DNA from: Lachnospiraceae bacterium
GTDB lineage: Bacteria > Bacillota > Clostridia > Lachnospirales > Lachnospiraceae
Direction: 5' to 3'
Assembly: GCA_017387565.1 (NCBI GenBank)
Contig: JAFOEY010000037.1
Location: 1-64,000 of the forward strand
DNA: 64,000 nucleotides
Shown here piece after piece: positions 7,859-18,849 of the stretch; the stretch's first letter is position 1; each line of letters starts with the position of its first letter. The notes beneath the pieces are model-generated. The model was not told the origin of the DNA. It worked only from the letters and a program-made list of their open reading frames with translations, and ran no database searches. Both the position numbers and the translations under genes were made by a program.

Positions 7859-9943
7859 TCAGTTAGCCGCTGCTTCTTGTTCATTTTGCTTTTTAGGAAG
7901 TTCTTCTTCCTCTAATAATCTGGTAAACACTTCAATAACGTGAGGATCAAACTGAGTTCCCGCGCATCGATGCAATTCCTTTATGGCATTCTCCTCCGAC
8001 ATGGCCCGATGATACGGACGATCATGAACCATTACATCATGAGAATCGACTGCGGAGATAATACGTGCAAGCAATGGTATCTCTTCACCTTTTAATTTGT
8101 TAGGATAGCCTGTTCCATCCCATTTTTCATGATGTGAAAGGATGCAGTCCGCAATACCGGATAACTCCGGTGAGGCATTCGCAATACGATATCCCTTGAT
8201 GGTGTGCTGCTTCATAATTTCAAATTCTTCATCATTTAGCTTGCCTTTTTTAAGTAAAACCTGATGCGGAATCGCCACTTTTCCGATATCATGCATAATC
8301 GCCAAAAGCTCCAATCTACCGATATCTGTATCGGAAAGATTCAAGGCTTTCCCAAGTCTTGCCGACATCTCTCTGGTTCTTTCCACATGTTCCTCCGTTT
8401 CATAATCACTTTCACTCAGTGTCTGCTTTAACGAATCAACTAAAGAACTACTCATGGAATTATCACGGAGCATCTTTTTATTGCGCATACTGCTCTTTGC
8501 TTCTCCAAGAATCTGCTCCATTGAAGTAATGTCATCCTCCTTGACAGCCACGCCGTACTCAAGACGGATCAAAACTTCGCGTCCATAAAAGCCCTCCAAA
8601 TCCTTTTTTATATCTTCACAGCTTTCTACGGCTTCATTATAAGTCGTTTCCTCCAATACAGCAAGAATATCGCCATCTTCCAGTTTTGCAACATATGCCT
8701 CTTCACCGGCATGCATTTTAACAAAATATGCAAGTTGCTTCATGATTGCATCACCATACTCGATGCCATACTGATTATTAATCCGTCTCAACCCATTGAT
8801 ATTGAAAACAGTAACTGCAACAGGCCAATAGCGCTTATTGTCCCATTGTGGAACCTGTTGAAGATAACTCTGCTTATTATATAAGCCTGTAAGCTGATCA
8901 TAGAATAAAGATTTTTCCAGATTAAAGTATGTATCACGCATGGCCGTAATATCATGAAAAACAAAAATTTTGCCAAGACTTCGGCCTTTTGTATCTGTCA
9001 TACAACGATATTTTATACTATATGTATAGTCTTTTCCGCCGACTCTCGTAGTCCAGTCAAATTCCTGATCCGTATCTACCGGTCGAAAACCGATAAAATT
9101 ACCGTTTTTTACAAATTCGTCAATCGTCATGGAACCAATATGAAAATGAGCATTGGGCATTACCTTTAAAATAGATTTGCTAAAATCTGTCAGCCATCCA
9201 TCATAGTCAAACAAAATAACCGGTTCACTCAGATAATTCAAAATCATTTGGCGAGTAATATTCATGGTGACCGTAGGCAGATAATGGAAGGTATTGTAAT
9301 ACATTAACATTCCAATAAAACAGTATAAAATCGAAGATAAATCCAGAACAAAAAAATCTGCCTGATATAAATTCATCAAATTAACAGCAACTGCGAGCAA
9401 AATACCGAAAATCAACATATAATATCGTTTCCAGTACACCCTTGGTGTTTCCCCACACTTTAAAATCAATAATGCTGCAACAATCATAATCATGACAACA
9501 ACAAAAAATGTGTGATAATAAAACGGAGGGTTCGGAATATAGGTCAGAATATGTGTATCGGCAAATGTTGAATCGATATATGATACGGTCATCTGATTAT
9601 AAGGATTGAGAAGAAAGAACACCATATCAATACCGGCAGCAATATACATACAGTATAATACTGCCTTTGGAATCTTTTGGTTCCAGCTGATAAACTCCAG
9701 AATATAATCATAAAATAAAATCAGCATAACGTCCGTGGCAATAAAAAACATACTCATTGCATAAGAACGAATGATATCATTATCTAACGTTAGCTGAAAC
9801 GAATAAAAAACAACCAGCAAAAAAGTGGCAAGCATTACCTTGCCAATTTTTTTACCGATTGTAGTTCCTTTTTTATAAGCATTTAACAAAATCAATGCAG
9901 CTATCAATGCGACTAAATAATACAACAGCGCTATGATTGACAT
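7859..9943 (-). CDS. Membrane sensor with degenerate GGDEF and HD-GYP phosphodiesterase domains
   Basis: About 694 residues. Residues 1-230 hold roughly seven membrane helices of the histidine-kinase N-terminal type; a PAS-like region follows (VILFDYDGWLTDFSKSI), then a GGDEF-fold domain and a C-terminal HD-GYP domain. The HD-GYP part has MHDIGKV, SHHEKWDGTGYP and the other metal ligands, so hydrolysis of cyclic di-GMP is expected. The GGDEF active-site loop reads LEDGD in place of GGDEF, so this domain is probably not a cyclase and may be regulatory. The ATG at 9943 is preferred over an upstream TTG. Nine consecutive G residues lie just before it. The chemoreceptor gene is 43 bp upstream, probably the same operon. 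Confidence 0.88.
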   Translation of the reverse strand: MSIIALLYYLVALIAALILLNAYKKGTTIGKKIGKVMLATFLLVVFYSFQLTLDNDIIRSYAMSMFFIATDVMLILFYDYILEFISWNQKIPKAVLYCMYIAAGIDMVFFLLNPYNQMTVSYIDSTFADTHILTYIPNPPFYYHTFFVVVMIMIVAALLILKCGETPRVYWKRYYMLIFGILLAVAVNLMNLYQADFFVLDLSSILYCFIGMLMYYNTFHYLPTVTMNITRQMILNYLSEPVILFDYDGWLTDFSKSILKVMPNAHFHIGSMTIDEFVKNGNFIGFRPVDTDQEFDWTTRVGGKDYTYSIKYRCMTDTKGRSLGKIFVFHDITAMRDTYFNLEKSLFYDQLTGLYNKQSYLQQVPQWDNKRYWPVAVTVFNINGLRRINNQYGIEYGDAIMKQLAYFVKMHAGEEAYVAKLEDGDILAVLEETTYNEAVESCEDIKKDLEGFYGREVLIRLEYGVAVKEDDITSMEQILGEAKSSMRNKKMLRDNSMSSSLVDSLKQTLSESDYETEEHVERTREMSARLGKALNLSDTDIGRLELLAIMHDIGKVAIPHQVLLKKGKLNDEEFEIMKQHTIKGYRIANASPELSGIADCILSHHEKWDGTGYPNKLKGEEIPLLARIISAVDSHDVMVHDRPYHRAMSEENAIKELHRCAGTQFDPHVIEVFTRLLEEEELPKKQNEQEAAAN

Positions 9944-9948
9944 GTCAG

Positions 9949-9957
9949 CCCCCCCCC
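9949..9957 (-). promoter_or_regulatory. G9 homopolymer in the ribosome-binding region of the HD-GYP gene
   Basis: Nine consecutive C on the plus strand (G on the mRNA) begin five bases before the ATG at 9943, where the Shine-Dalgarno site should be. There is no other purine-rich site. A change of length by slipping would alter ribosome binding or spacing. Confidence 0.7.
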
Positions 9958-9986
9958 AAGTACACAATATCTTATTTGTGCAATAC

Positions 9987-11489
9987 TTACTGCTGTTTTG
10001 CTAATTCCTCAGCCTGATCACTTAATGAAGAAACAATGTCAATTACCTGAGATACAATCTCTGTATTCTTTTCGCTGCTTGCATATGTTTCATGTGCATG
10101 AGCCGATACTTCTTCTGTTATAGCGGAAATATTCTGAATACTTTCCACAATGCCTGCGTTTGCGTCTGCCAAGAGAGAAATACTGCCATTTAATTCCGCA
10201 GAACTGCCTTCAATAAAAGCAGCATTCTTTTCAATCTTACCAAAACTGTCAGCCGCATTTCCGGCACTTTCATTCTGCTGGCGATTCATGGAAATCAGAT
10301 TATTAATCGCAGCAACAACATCACTAAGTTCTTCAGAAATATTGTTAATCAATGTCTCAATCTCTTCAGTAGCTTCCTGTGTCTGGGCTGCCAAAGATGA
10401 AATCTCGGATGCAACAACCGCAAATCCCTTTCCAGCTTCACCGGCTCTTGCAGCTTCAATACTTGCATTTAATGACAATAGAGATGTCTGATCTGCAACG
10501 TTGTTGATTAATTCCACGATGGAATGCATCTGATTGGTATATTCATCCAGCTCAGACAATTCCGTTTTTACGTGATTACCGGAAGCTTCTGTTGCAGCAA
10601 CCTGCGAAATCAGCAATTCAATGTCCGCATTACCTTTTTGAATTGCAACTTTTGTATTGGAAATATTCTCTACAATATCATCCGCAGCCTTTTGGACATC
10701 GGAGATATGATTTTGAATTTCTTCTGTTTTCAGTAACTGTGTCTGAACAGACTCTGCAGTTTCTGTACTGCCGGCACTTACCTCTTCCATTGCCCCCAGC
10801 GTATTGGAAACCGATTCACCAAGCTCTGTCATTTTACCACTAACAGTAAAAATGCCTTTGGTGATGACTTTGGAAACAAACATAATATGGTCTAAAAGCT
10901 TTGCCGTCTTTTCCTGCTCAGTTTCAACTTTTTCAACCTTTTCTTTATTGCTGATATTGGCAGAACGGTTGGCAATCATGGAATAAACCATTATAAAAAG
11001 CAGAATAAAAATCTGTATTTCCGCATCTGCCATCTCTTTTGTAGTCATGCCCCCATTCTGAACCGCAAAAACAATAACCTGAATAACATTCAGCAAAATA
11101 AACGATACCCCGGCAAGGATAGACAATTGTACCGAATTATACATGATGATTGCTAACATAATCGGCATCGCATAAGTAAATGCCAGCTTGGAAGTTGTGG
11201 TAAAAATCACAAACGTATATAAAATCCCAAACATTCCTATCAACAACAAGCGGAAATAACGAATTTCGGCATCTTTCTTTAAAAGCAAAAACAAAACCAC
11301 AGCCGGAACAATAATAAGCAAAGCTGTCAACAGAAAGTACCCAAATGTTCTGCTTCCCTTAATCACTTCCAAAAGATAAGCTAAAAAGATTACAGTAACT
11401 TCCATCAAGTAACATAAATAGACCGTGCGATTTATTCTTGCTGTTTCGCTCTGGTCTTTATTGCCTTTTAAAACCCCCAATATTTTCAC
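9987..11489 (-). CDS. Methyl-accepting chemotaxis protein
   Basis: A 500-residue chemoreceptor. Residues about 20-170 form six hydrophobic helices with short loops, so it lacks the usual extracellular ligand-binding domain. The rest is a cytoplasmic signalling domain whose hairpin tip reads [20 protein letters not shown] followed by [16 protein letters not shown], the CheA/CheW contact region. There is no HAMP domain visible. The gene precedes the HD-GYP gene by 43 bp, linking chemotaxis-type sensing with cyclic di-GMP turnover. A -10 TATAAT lies at 11577-11582 upstream. Confidence 0.95.
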   Translation of the reverse strand: MKILGVLKGNKDQSETARINRTVYLCYLMEVTVIFLAYLLEVIKGSRTFGYFLLTALLIIVPAVVLFLLLKKDAEIRYFRLLLIGMFGILYTFVIFTTTSKLAFTYAMPIMLAIIMYNSVQLSILAGVSFILLNVIQVIVFAVQNGGMTTKEMADAEIQIFILLFIMVYSMIANRSANISNKEKVEKVETEQEKTAKLLDHIMFVSKVITKGIFTVSGKMTELGESVSNTLGAMEEVSAGSTETAESVQTQLLKTEEIQNHISDVQKAADDIVENISNTKVAIQKGNADIELLISQVAATEASGNHVKTELSELDEYTNQMHSIVELINNVADQTSLLSLNASIEAARAGEAGKGFAVVASEISSLAAQTQEATEEIETLINNISEELSDVVAAINNLISMNRQQNESAGNAADSFGKIEKNAAFIEGSSAELNGSISLLADANAGIVESIQNISAITEEVSAHAHETYASSEKNTEIVSQVIDIVSSLSDQAEELAKQQ

Positions 11490-11611
11490 TTTCGTACCTC
11501 CGGTATATTTCTCAATTTGATAGCAGAATACCCTTATGAAAAATCCACTCCGGTCTTATCCCATGCTATTTTGCTTATTATAACATAATTGTAAAAAAAT
11601 AAGAATATTTT

Positions 11612-12679
11612 TTATGAAAAAAATGCAGAACTTTCCAAAACAATTGCATGAGCAATCCCTAAAATCGGCTGGCCTTCATTGTAACTGGTTTTATTCAACA
11701 ATGCACCGGTCGGGACAAACAGAACCCGGTTCCATTCTTTTTTTTGCAATTTGGGGAGAATATATGCAGAAAGAACAGATGCCGCACATCCGCATCCACT
11801 GCCGCCCGATTCCGTTCCCGACTGTGACGGGTCAAACATTTCCATTCCGCAATCGGTATGTTTTTGTGAAATATCATACCCCTTTTCCTCTAAAAGATGG
11901 AATAAAGCTTCCTGTCCAACTTTTCCCAAGTCTCCGGTAATAATCTTATCATAATCTTTGGGCGAACGATGAAAATCCTTAAAGTTAGCCTCTATTACAT
12001 CCGCGGCTGCCGGTGCCATACAACATCCCATATTAAAGGTATCTTTCATATTCATATCCACAATTTTTCCAACTGTTATTCCGCTGATGCAGGCATAAGG
12101 ATGTTCGCCTTTCTCAAGGGACACTAAAAAGGCTCCGCTTCCGGTTACAGTTCTTGTATAGCATGGCGGTCTCTGACCACCATATTCAATCGGAAAACGA
12201 AACTCTTTTTCCGCACTTCCAAAATGACTGGATGTGACACATATAACATTTTTTGCAAATCCTCCTCCTATAATCATACCGGCAAGTGCAAGCGCCTCTC
12301 CACAAGTAGAACAGGCTCCAAACAATCCCAGAAATGGGATATCCAACTCTTTCATACCAAATGAAGAAGCAATGGTCTGTCCAAGCAAATCGCCAGCCAG
12401 CAAAAAACTGATATTATCCGTTTTCTCTTTTGCTTTTCCAAGCACCAGCGTCACAACTTCCTTTTGCAGGGTACTTTCGGCCTCTTCCCAGGTTTCACAT
12501 CCAAACATTTCATCTTCCCCGACCATATCAAAAAGTTCTCCCAATGGACCGCTTCCTTCTTTTTGTCCCACAATGGATGCACATTCGCGGATATACACAG
12601 GTCTTGGCATCTTTGCACTCTGACTTCCGGCTGCATGCATTGCATAATCCATAGTTTCTGTCGTTTGTTGATTATCCAT
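11612..12679 (-). CDS. spoVAD: Stage V sporulation protein AD (SpoVAD)
   Basis: A 355-residue protein with a thiolase-like fold that binds dipicolinic acid and forms part of the spore SpoVA channel. Signature blocks are FGACSTCGEALALAG, VTSSHFGSAEKEFRFP, YGGQRPPC and GSGCGCAASVLSAY. The length is slightly above that of the family (about 335-340) because of an N-terminal extension (MDNQQTTETMDYAMHA). A sigma-G-like promoter lies at 12710-12740, consistent with late forespore expression. Its partner spoVAE is at 6511-6867 and not adjacent. Confidence 0.95.
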   Translation of the reverse strand: MDNQQTTETMDYAMHAAGSQSAKMPRPVYIRECASIVGQKEGSGPLGELFDMVGEDEMFGCETWEEAESTLQKEVVTLVLGKAKEKTDNISFLLAGDLLGQTIASSFGMKELDIPFLGLFGACSTCGEALALAGMIIGGGFAKNVICVTSSHFGSAEKEFRFPIEYGGQRPPCYTRTVTGSGAFLVSLEKGEHPYACISGITVGKIVDMNMKDTFNMGCCMAPAAADVIEANFKDFHRSPKDYDKIITGDLGKVGQEALFHLLEEKGYDISQKHTDCGMEMFDPSQSGTESGGSGCGCAASVLSAYILPKLQKKEWNRVLFVPTGALLNKTSYNEGQPILGIAHAIVLESSAFFS

Positions 12680-12709
12680 ATCAAAACACCATCCAAATCT
12701 TTTTTGATA

Positions 12710-12740
12710 TAGTATCTCAAACCACTGAAAGAACTATTCA
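12710..12740 (-). promoter_or_regulatory. Sigma-G-like promoter of spoVAD
   Basis: On the minus strand TGAATA (12735-12740) is followed after 18 bp by GATACTA (12710-12716). The Bacillus sigma-G consensus is TGAATA-N17/18-CATACTA, so 12 of 13 positions match. It lies about 30 bp before the spoVAD start. Confidence 0.65.
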
Positions 12741-12878
12741 TGCGGAGTTATTTTCTTTTCTCCCTATATTTCAAATTTGCGTTTTTTGCCGACATTTCTC
12801 ACTTTCACTTTTTATTATTTGTAACTGTTCAGAGCCATGCATATTTTTACAGTTAAATGTGAAAGCTTGCATTAAAAA

Positions 12879-13104
12879 GTCGTCCTTACAGAAAATGATA
12901 TATCGTTGCCGCCGATTTTTACGAGGTTTTGTGCTTTTCTTAGCGGCATAAGCGAACAAAAATAATGCCCAGTTTCAACTGTCCGAAGACGAAGTCTGAG
13001 TTTTGAAACTGGGCATTTATTAAATTTTTGTGAGCATGCCGCTTAGAAAAGCTAAAAACCGAAGTATGAGGCGGCAACGATATATCATTTTCTGTAAGGA
13101 CGAC
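12879..13104. repeat. 226 bp near-perfect inverted-repeat element with inner hairpin
   Basis: The left arm starts GTCGTCCTTACAGAAAATGA and the right arm ends with its exact complement; the similarity continues for about 85-90 bp per arm with a few mismatches. The centre (about 12967-13019) is a second hairpin, GCCCAGTTTCAA/TTGAAACTGGGC. Left-arm sequence recurs at 35077-35201 and 62271-62345. It fills most of the 12680-13147 gap. It has no ORF and fits a MITE or a large structured RNA; the inner hairpin may terminate the upstream kinase transcript. Confidence 0.85.
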
Positions 13105-13147
13105 TGTCCCTCAAAAGGCTACGAATAATAAAAAGCGCGAAAAGTTG

Positions 13148-14518
13148 CTACTTTTGCTCAGAAATAGCAGTTCCCATTTCCGTCATAATATCATCAATCA
13201 ACTGATTTTCATGAATATCCGGATATTTGGAAGCCTTGTATGAACGTACAACTTCTTTTATTTTTTCATATTCCAGCTGTCTTAAATAAATCGGATCTTC
13301 TTTTACAAAACGGTCATAAGCCGCCTTGTATTCAGCACTTTCTTTATACTGTCTAACCACATCCATAACCGCTTCATGTTCATCTTCATACTGTGATGCA
13401 TCTACAAACAGAGCCGGACTGGCATTGGCATTGGTCTGCCTCTTGATTGCTTCTTTTACCTTGTCCTGTGTGTCTCCCTGTCTTTTATAATTACGTACCG
13501 CTTCAATTACTTTGGTGTATTCTTCGGTACTGACATCCTGCCATGCATCGGTCTTGTAAATAGCATCATACAATTCATCCATGCTCTGGAAACGGTCTTC
13601 ATTGTGAATCTCCAGACCTTTCATAATCGCATCTTCGATAGCAGGAGCAATCTTAATCCCGTATTCGCTGGGTTTATGTAAAACATCACCAAACAAGCGA
13701 TCCGTAACATCCAACGGCTTAGCACCGACTATACAGCGATAAATGGTCGCACACAATGCATAAATATCCGTCCAAGGTCCCTGATTTCCTTTAGTACGCA
13801 ACTGCTCCGGAGGTGTATAGCCGGATTTTTTGAATACGGATATTGTCTTTTCAGATTCGGATGAATTGGTACGTGCGGTACCAAAATCAATCAGATAAAC
13901 ACGGTTATTTTCATTGGAAATCATGATATTGTCAGGACTGATATCGCGATGAATAAATCCGCTTTCATGAATCTCCTTTAAAGCCAGCATAATCGGTTCA
14001 ATAATTTTTAAAGTCTCTTCCACCGTAATCCTGCCATCCGAATAATCCAACAATCTGCGAAGAGTCATTCCGTCGATGTAATTCATAACTAAGTATGCGG
14101 TTCCGTTATCCTTAAAGAAATCCAACACAGAAACAACTGCCGGCGTGTTGCGGAATTTAGCCAGACGTTTTGCCTCACCTAAGAAACGTTCTCTTTGCTT
14201 AACAAAGAAATCCTCAGCATCTCCTTCATGGGGAATCACATTAGGACTCGCTTTTTCACGGCTTGCAAAATTGCTTGGAAAGAATTCCTTAATTGCAACC
14301 TGTGCATCCAGATTAATATCATAACCAATATATGTAATGCCAAAGCCCCCTTCACCGAGAACTTTGCCCATTAGGTATTTTTCTCTTAAAAAACTGCCGA
14401 CCGGCAAATAGCGCTCACTAAGCTTGATATCCGAAAACTGTTTTCCACAGCATTTACAGATACCCTGATCGTCTACTTCACCTTTCATACAGTTAAAACA
14501 TATCTTACTAATGTCCAT
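13148..14518 (-). CDS. Serine/threonine protein kinase with N-terminal zinc ribbon
   Basis: A 456-residue Hanks-type kinase. An N-terminal zinc ribbon (CFNC at 7-10, CKCC at 21-24) precedes the kinase domain: P-loop GEGGFG (55-60), VAIKEF with Lys77, HRDISPDN (190-197) with Asp192, and DFG (211-213). The C-terminal 120 residues are charged and helical, with repeated blocks of the VRNYKRQ, VRQYKES and VRSYKAS type. No membrane segment is present, unlike PrkC, so it should act in the cytoplasm. Substrates are unknown. The gene is alone, with its own promoter (14548-14576) and the palindromic element behind it. Confidence 0.93.
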   Translation of the reverse strand: MDISKICFNCMKGEVDDQGICKCCGKQFSDIKLSERYLPVGSFLREKYLMGKVLGEGGFGITYIGYDINLDAQVAIKEFFPSNFASREKASPNVIPHEGDAEDFFVKQRERFLGEAKRLAKFRNTPAVVSVLDFFKDNGTAYLVMNYIDGMTLRRLLDYSDGRITVEETLKIIEPIMLALKEIHESGFIHRDISPDNIMISNENNRVYLIDFGTARTNSSESEKTISVFKKSGYTPPEQLRTKGNQGPWTDIYALCATIYRCIVGAKPLDVTDRLFGDVLHKPSEYGIKIAPAIEDAIMKGLEIHNEDRFQSMDELYDAIYKTDAWQDVSTEEYTKVIEAVRNYKRQGDTQDKVKEAIKRQTNANASPALFVDASQYEDEHEAVMDVVRQYKESAEYKAAYDRFVKEDPIYLRQLEYEKIKEVVRSYKASKYPDIHENQLIDDIMTEMGTAISEQK

Positions 14519-14547
14519 GGCATACTCCTACAGACTAATCTGATATC

Positions 14548-14576
14548 ATTATACCATAGCAATTTTTTTTTGCCAC
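14548..14576 (-). promoter_or_regulatory. Promoter of the kinase gene
   Basis: On the minus strand GTGGCA (14571-14576) and TATAAT (14548-14553) are 17 bp apart, with the -10 perfect. It lies 29 bp before the start codon. Confidence 0.6.
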
Positions 14577-14729
14577 ACTTTTATAATATCTTTTGCAATA
14601 ATCTTTTTTATATTTTTTCTTTCCGGATTTGTGTTCCTTGCTATGTTCCCAAATGATAAAAAGTGTCGGCAGAGAATAAAGTCTGCAACAAAGGTCAAAA
14701 GCACAATATATTCGCATTTTTATGTATTC

Positions 14730-16214
<1,485 letters not shown>

Positions 16215-16332
16215 TTACTGTTTATCCCCTTTTACATATAATCTCGCTATATCCTGATGTGACATTTTCATGCCTGTTCTTTTTCGTGCATGTCTCTTTC
16301 GTTCATGTGCAATATTCCAACTAAAATAAAAA

Positions 16333-16382
16333 TTCCCTTTTCGGAAAAGTGTTCCTACTTTCAATGCAATTCCGAAAAGGGA
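16333..16382 (-). terminator. Intrinsic terminator after pncB
   Basis: TCCCTTTTCGGAA pairs with TTCCGAAAAGGGA (13 bp perfect stem). On the minus strand the stem is followed by TTTTTATTTT. It ends the pncB transcript before glpK. Confidence 0.85.
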
Positions 16383-16391
16383 CAATAAAAA

Positions 16392-17591
16392 TTATTCGTT
16401 TTCCATGCGCCAGTCAATACATCTTTGTAAATAATGTACATAGTCCGGATTTTTGCACATACCCTTGCCCGGAGTATCGGAAATCTTGGCAACATCCATG
16501 CCGTTACATGCGGTTGTTTTCATAACGATATTGAGAGCCGGAACTTCCGTATCATTTGCAATATAGGTTCCGATTCCAAAAGCAACCTTTGCTTTATCTT
16601 TAAAGTAACGATATAGTTTGTCAGCCTTTTCAAAGTTTAGGTTGTCACTAAACAACAAAGTCTTTGTCTTGGGATCAATTCCAAGTGTCTTATAATGTTC
16701 AATCATCTTATCACCCCATTCAATCGGATCGCCACTGTCATGGCGAAGTCCACTGAACAAGGTTGCATAAGTCAATTGAAAATCTTTTAAGAAACAGTCT
16801 GTTGTAATGGCATCGGTAAGTGCAGTTCCGTTTAAAACACCATATTCTTTTACCCATGCATCAAGCGCATACCAGTTGGAATATGCCGGATTGTGCTTGT
16901 GATTTCCCTGTCCGACACACATAATCCATTCATGCGCCATGGTTCCTACCGGTGTCAGTCCAAATTTCTTTGCCAGATAGACATTGGAGGTCCCAACAAA
17001 TTTGGAATACGGATAGTTAGCCTTTGCTAATTCTTGTATTGCAAGTTCCTGTGCCTCCGCTGACAGTCTTCTGCGCAGACCAAATTCACTGAAAGCACCC
17101 AGCTGATATGTTCCGTCTGTTAACAACTGAATCTTTTTTTGTAGTCTTTCCCGAAAACTCTGCATTAATTTTTCATAATCATATGCCATCCTGAAATATA
17201 CTTCATTGACAATTGCCAAAGTCGGGATTTCATACATGGAAGTATTGAGCCATGTGCCCTTTGTTTCGATTGCCAGACCGCATTCGGCATTGGTCGTAAT
17301 TTCAAAATCTTCATAACGCGGTTTCCACAATCTTAAGAAATCAACATAGGAACCTTTGATCCATTTGATATTATTCAAATACTCCAGTTCATCCTCTGTA
17401 AATCTCAAATTGCAGTATAACTGGATCTGTCTCTTAATTTCCGCAACCATCTCATCCGTAAAATGTACATCTTTGTTGCGACATTTAAAGCTCCATGTTG
17501 TTTTGTAGTCGCTAAACTGATGATAAATTGCCTGTCCCATAGACATTTTATACATGTCTGTTTCCAATAAACTTACAATAATCTGCTCCAT
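16392..17591 (-). CDS. pncB: Nicotinate phosphoribosyltransferase
   Basis: Makes nicotinate mononucleotide from nicotinic acid and PRPP, the entry of the deamidated NAD salvage route. The 399-residue protein has the N-terminal TDMYKMSMGQAIY, the central MAHEWIMCVGQGNH and the phosphate-binding FSGLRHDSGDP, all typical of PncB. Length is normal for the family. It lies last in a same-strand cluster with nadR, pnuC, a nicotinamidase and nrtR. A remnant of repeat R1 separates it from nadR, so it may use its own promoter. Confidence 0.96.
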   Translation of the reverse strand: MEQIIVSLLETDMYKMSMGQAIYHQFSDYKTTWSFKCRNKDVHFTDEMVAEIKRQIQLYCNLRFTEDELEYLNNIKWIKGSYVDFLRLWKPRYEDFEITTNAECGLAIETKGTWLNTSMYEIPTLAIVNEVYFRMAYDYEKLMQSFRERLQKKIQLLTDGTYQLGAFSEFGLRRRLSAEAQELAIQELAKANYPYSKFVGTSNVYLAKKFGLTPVGTMAHEWIMCVGQGNHKHNPAYSNWYALDAWVKEYGVLNGTALTDAITTDCFLKDFQLTYATLFSGLRHDSGDPIEWGDKMIEHYKTLGIDPKTKTLLFSDNLNFEKADKLYRYFKDKAKVAFGIGTYIANDTEVPALNIVMKTTACNGMDVAKISDTPGKGMCKNPDYVHYLQRCIDWRMENE

Positions 17592-17614
17592 TGTTTTACT
17601 CCTTTTGTATTAAT

Positions 17615-17724
17615 ATGATATCAGGGTTCAAAGGTCATACTTTTCATGCCCGCATGAACAAGTATGAATTTAGGGCCCGCAAAACATGAGAAAGCAGCCC
17701 AATCAGGGCGGATTTCGAATGTTT
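17615..17724 (-). repeat. Inverted, truncated copy of repeat family R1
   Basis: Begins ATGATATCAGGGTTCAAAGG, contains a CATACTTTTCATG/CATGAACAAGTATG stem, CCCGCAAAACATGAGAAAGC and CAATCAGGGCGGATTTCGA. This is the R1 element in reverse orientation, cut off exactly where the nadR stop codon starts. Confidence 0.8.
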
Positions 17725-18765
17725 TTACCACTCCGTCTTTAAACCCAAACACTCTTCAATTACTTTCTTGGATTTATCAAATCGGTCGCTGTAAGAGCCA
17801 CTGATTTTATAGTATTCAACCTGATATTTTTTCAAAAGCTTTTCAATCTGATTGCTATATTTTTCTCTATCCGCTTTTATTGCTTCATTACGGGTTCCAT
17901 CCTGTACAAATTCGACATCCGGTTCTAAAAACAGCACCAGATCCCAGTCATTTATCGCATGGATAGCCTCCGCTAACTTTTCGCATTTTTCCTGTTCCGA
18001 AGAATGATCGGTCAAAAGAAAATTCGCATAGAACAAAGTTGTCAGAGCATCTGTATCAACAAACAGGATGCGGTTACTTTGCTTTTGGGCATCCATCACA
18101 TTGATTCTCTGTCGCAGAAGGTTTTCATACAAATCATCTGCAATCATATACTCTTCGCCACCCGCGTATTCACATGTATCTCTTCCGACTTCGCTTACAT
18201 AATTTGTATTATATGCCAGTGCAAGATTTACGGCAAGCGTAGACTTTCCTGTACTTTCACCACCTAACACCAAAACCTTACATGTATAATACGGTTTACA
18301 GACATTCGGGATATAATCCCAGTGGGAAAGTGCCCACTCTCTTATTTGGGTAGAACTGATTGGTACTTCCTTCCGGTCAAAATAGTGAACAACACTTTCC
18401 GGACAATACAGACTTTCAAATCGATTTGTACCAAGATAATCCGTTCCGCAAAATACGATATCAATCGGTTTTCCAATAGCAGCTTTAATATCCTTTGCGC
18501 CATTTTCCCAAAAGTAGTCTGTATCATATTCTTCTTTGGATACCGCTTCATCTTCAATCATAATGATTTTAATATTAGAAAGATGCCTGGTAGAATTTAA
18601 AATCCAGCGATACCGCAATTCCTTCGAGGTACTCTCTCTTCCTTCACAGTAACTGATTACAACATAGAGTTCTTCACACATTGCAGCAGCCCGAATGATA
18701 TCATGTATATGTCCCACATGTAAAGGATCAAAAGATCCGCCATACATTCCAACTTTATACCTCAT
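17725..18765 (-). CDS. nadR: Bifunctional NMN adenylyltransferase / ribosylnicotinamide kinase
   Basis: Salvages nicotinamide riboside: the C-terminal kinase makes NMN and the N-terminal domain adenylylates it to NAD. In the 346-residue protein the N-terminal nucleotidyltransferase has GGSFDPLHVGH (9-19) and ISSTQIRE (136-143); the kinase part has a Walker A GGESTGKST (168-176). The N-terminal DNA-binding domain of enterobacterial NadR is missing, so it is an enzyme only. It follows pnuC, the riboside importer, which fits the joint role. The stop codon abuts an R1 repeat remnant. Confidence 0.96.
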   Translation of the reverse strand: MRYKVGMYGGSFDPLHVGHIHDIIRAAAMCEELYVVISYCEGRESTSKELRYRWILNSTRHLSNIKIIMIEDEAVSKEEYDTDYFWENGAKDIKAAIGKPIDIVFCGTDYLGTNRFESLYCPESVVHYFDRKEVPISSTQIREWALSHWDYIPNVCKPYYTCKVLVLGGESTGKSTLAVNLALAYNTNYVSEVGRDTCEYAGGEEYMIADDLYENLLRQRINVMDAQKQSNRILFVDTDALTTLFYANFLLTDHSSEQEKCEKLAEAIHAINDWDLVLFLEPDVEFVQDGTRNEAIKADREKYSNQIEKLLKKYQVEYYKISGSYSDRFDKSKKVIEECLGLKTEW

Positions 18766-18849
18766 TTTTCACCTGCCCTTTCATGTTTCAATACCTATTT
18801 ATCCGATTCTCTTTATTTATTCTTCAATGCCCGATTTTCTTTTATTGCT

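Noticed and set aside
9943..9967. TTG start of the HD-GYP gene upstream of the G tract
   Set aside because: It would translate the G9 tract as part of the protein and has no ribosome site; the ATG after the tract is more plausible.
12234..12654. Plus-strand ORFs opposite spoVAD
   Set aside because: Shadow frames; the minus frame encodes a well-conserved protein.
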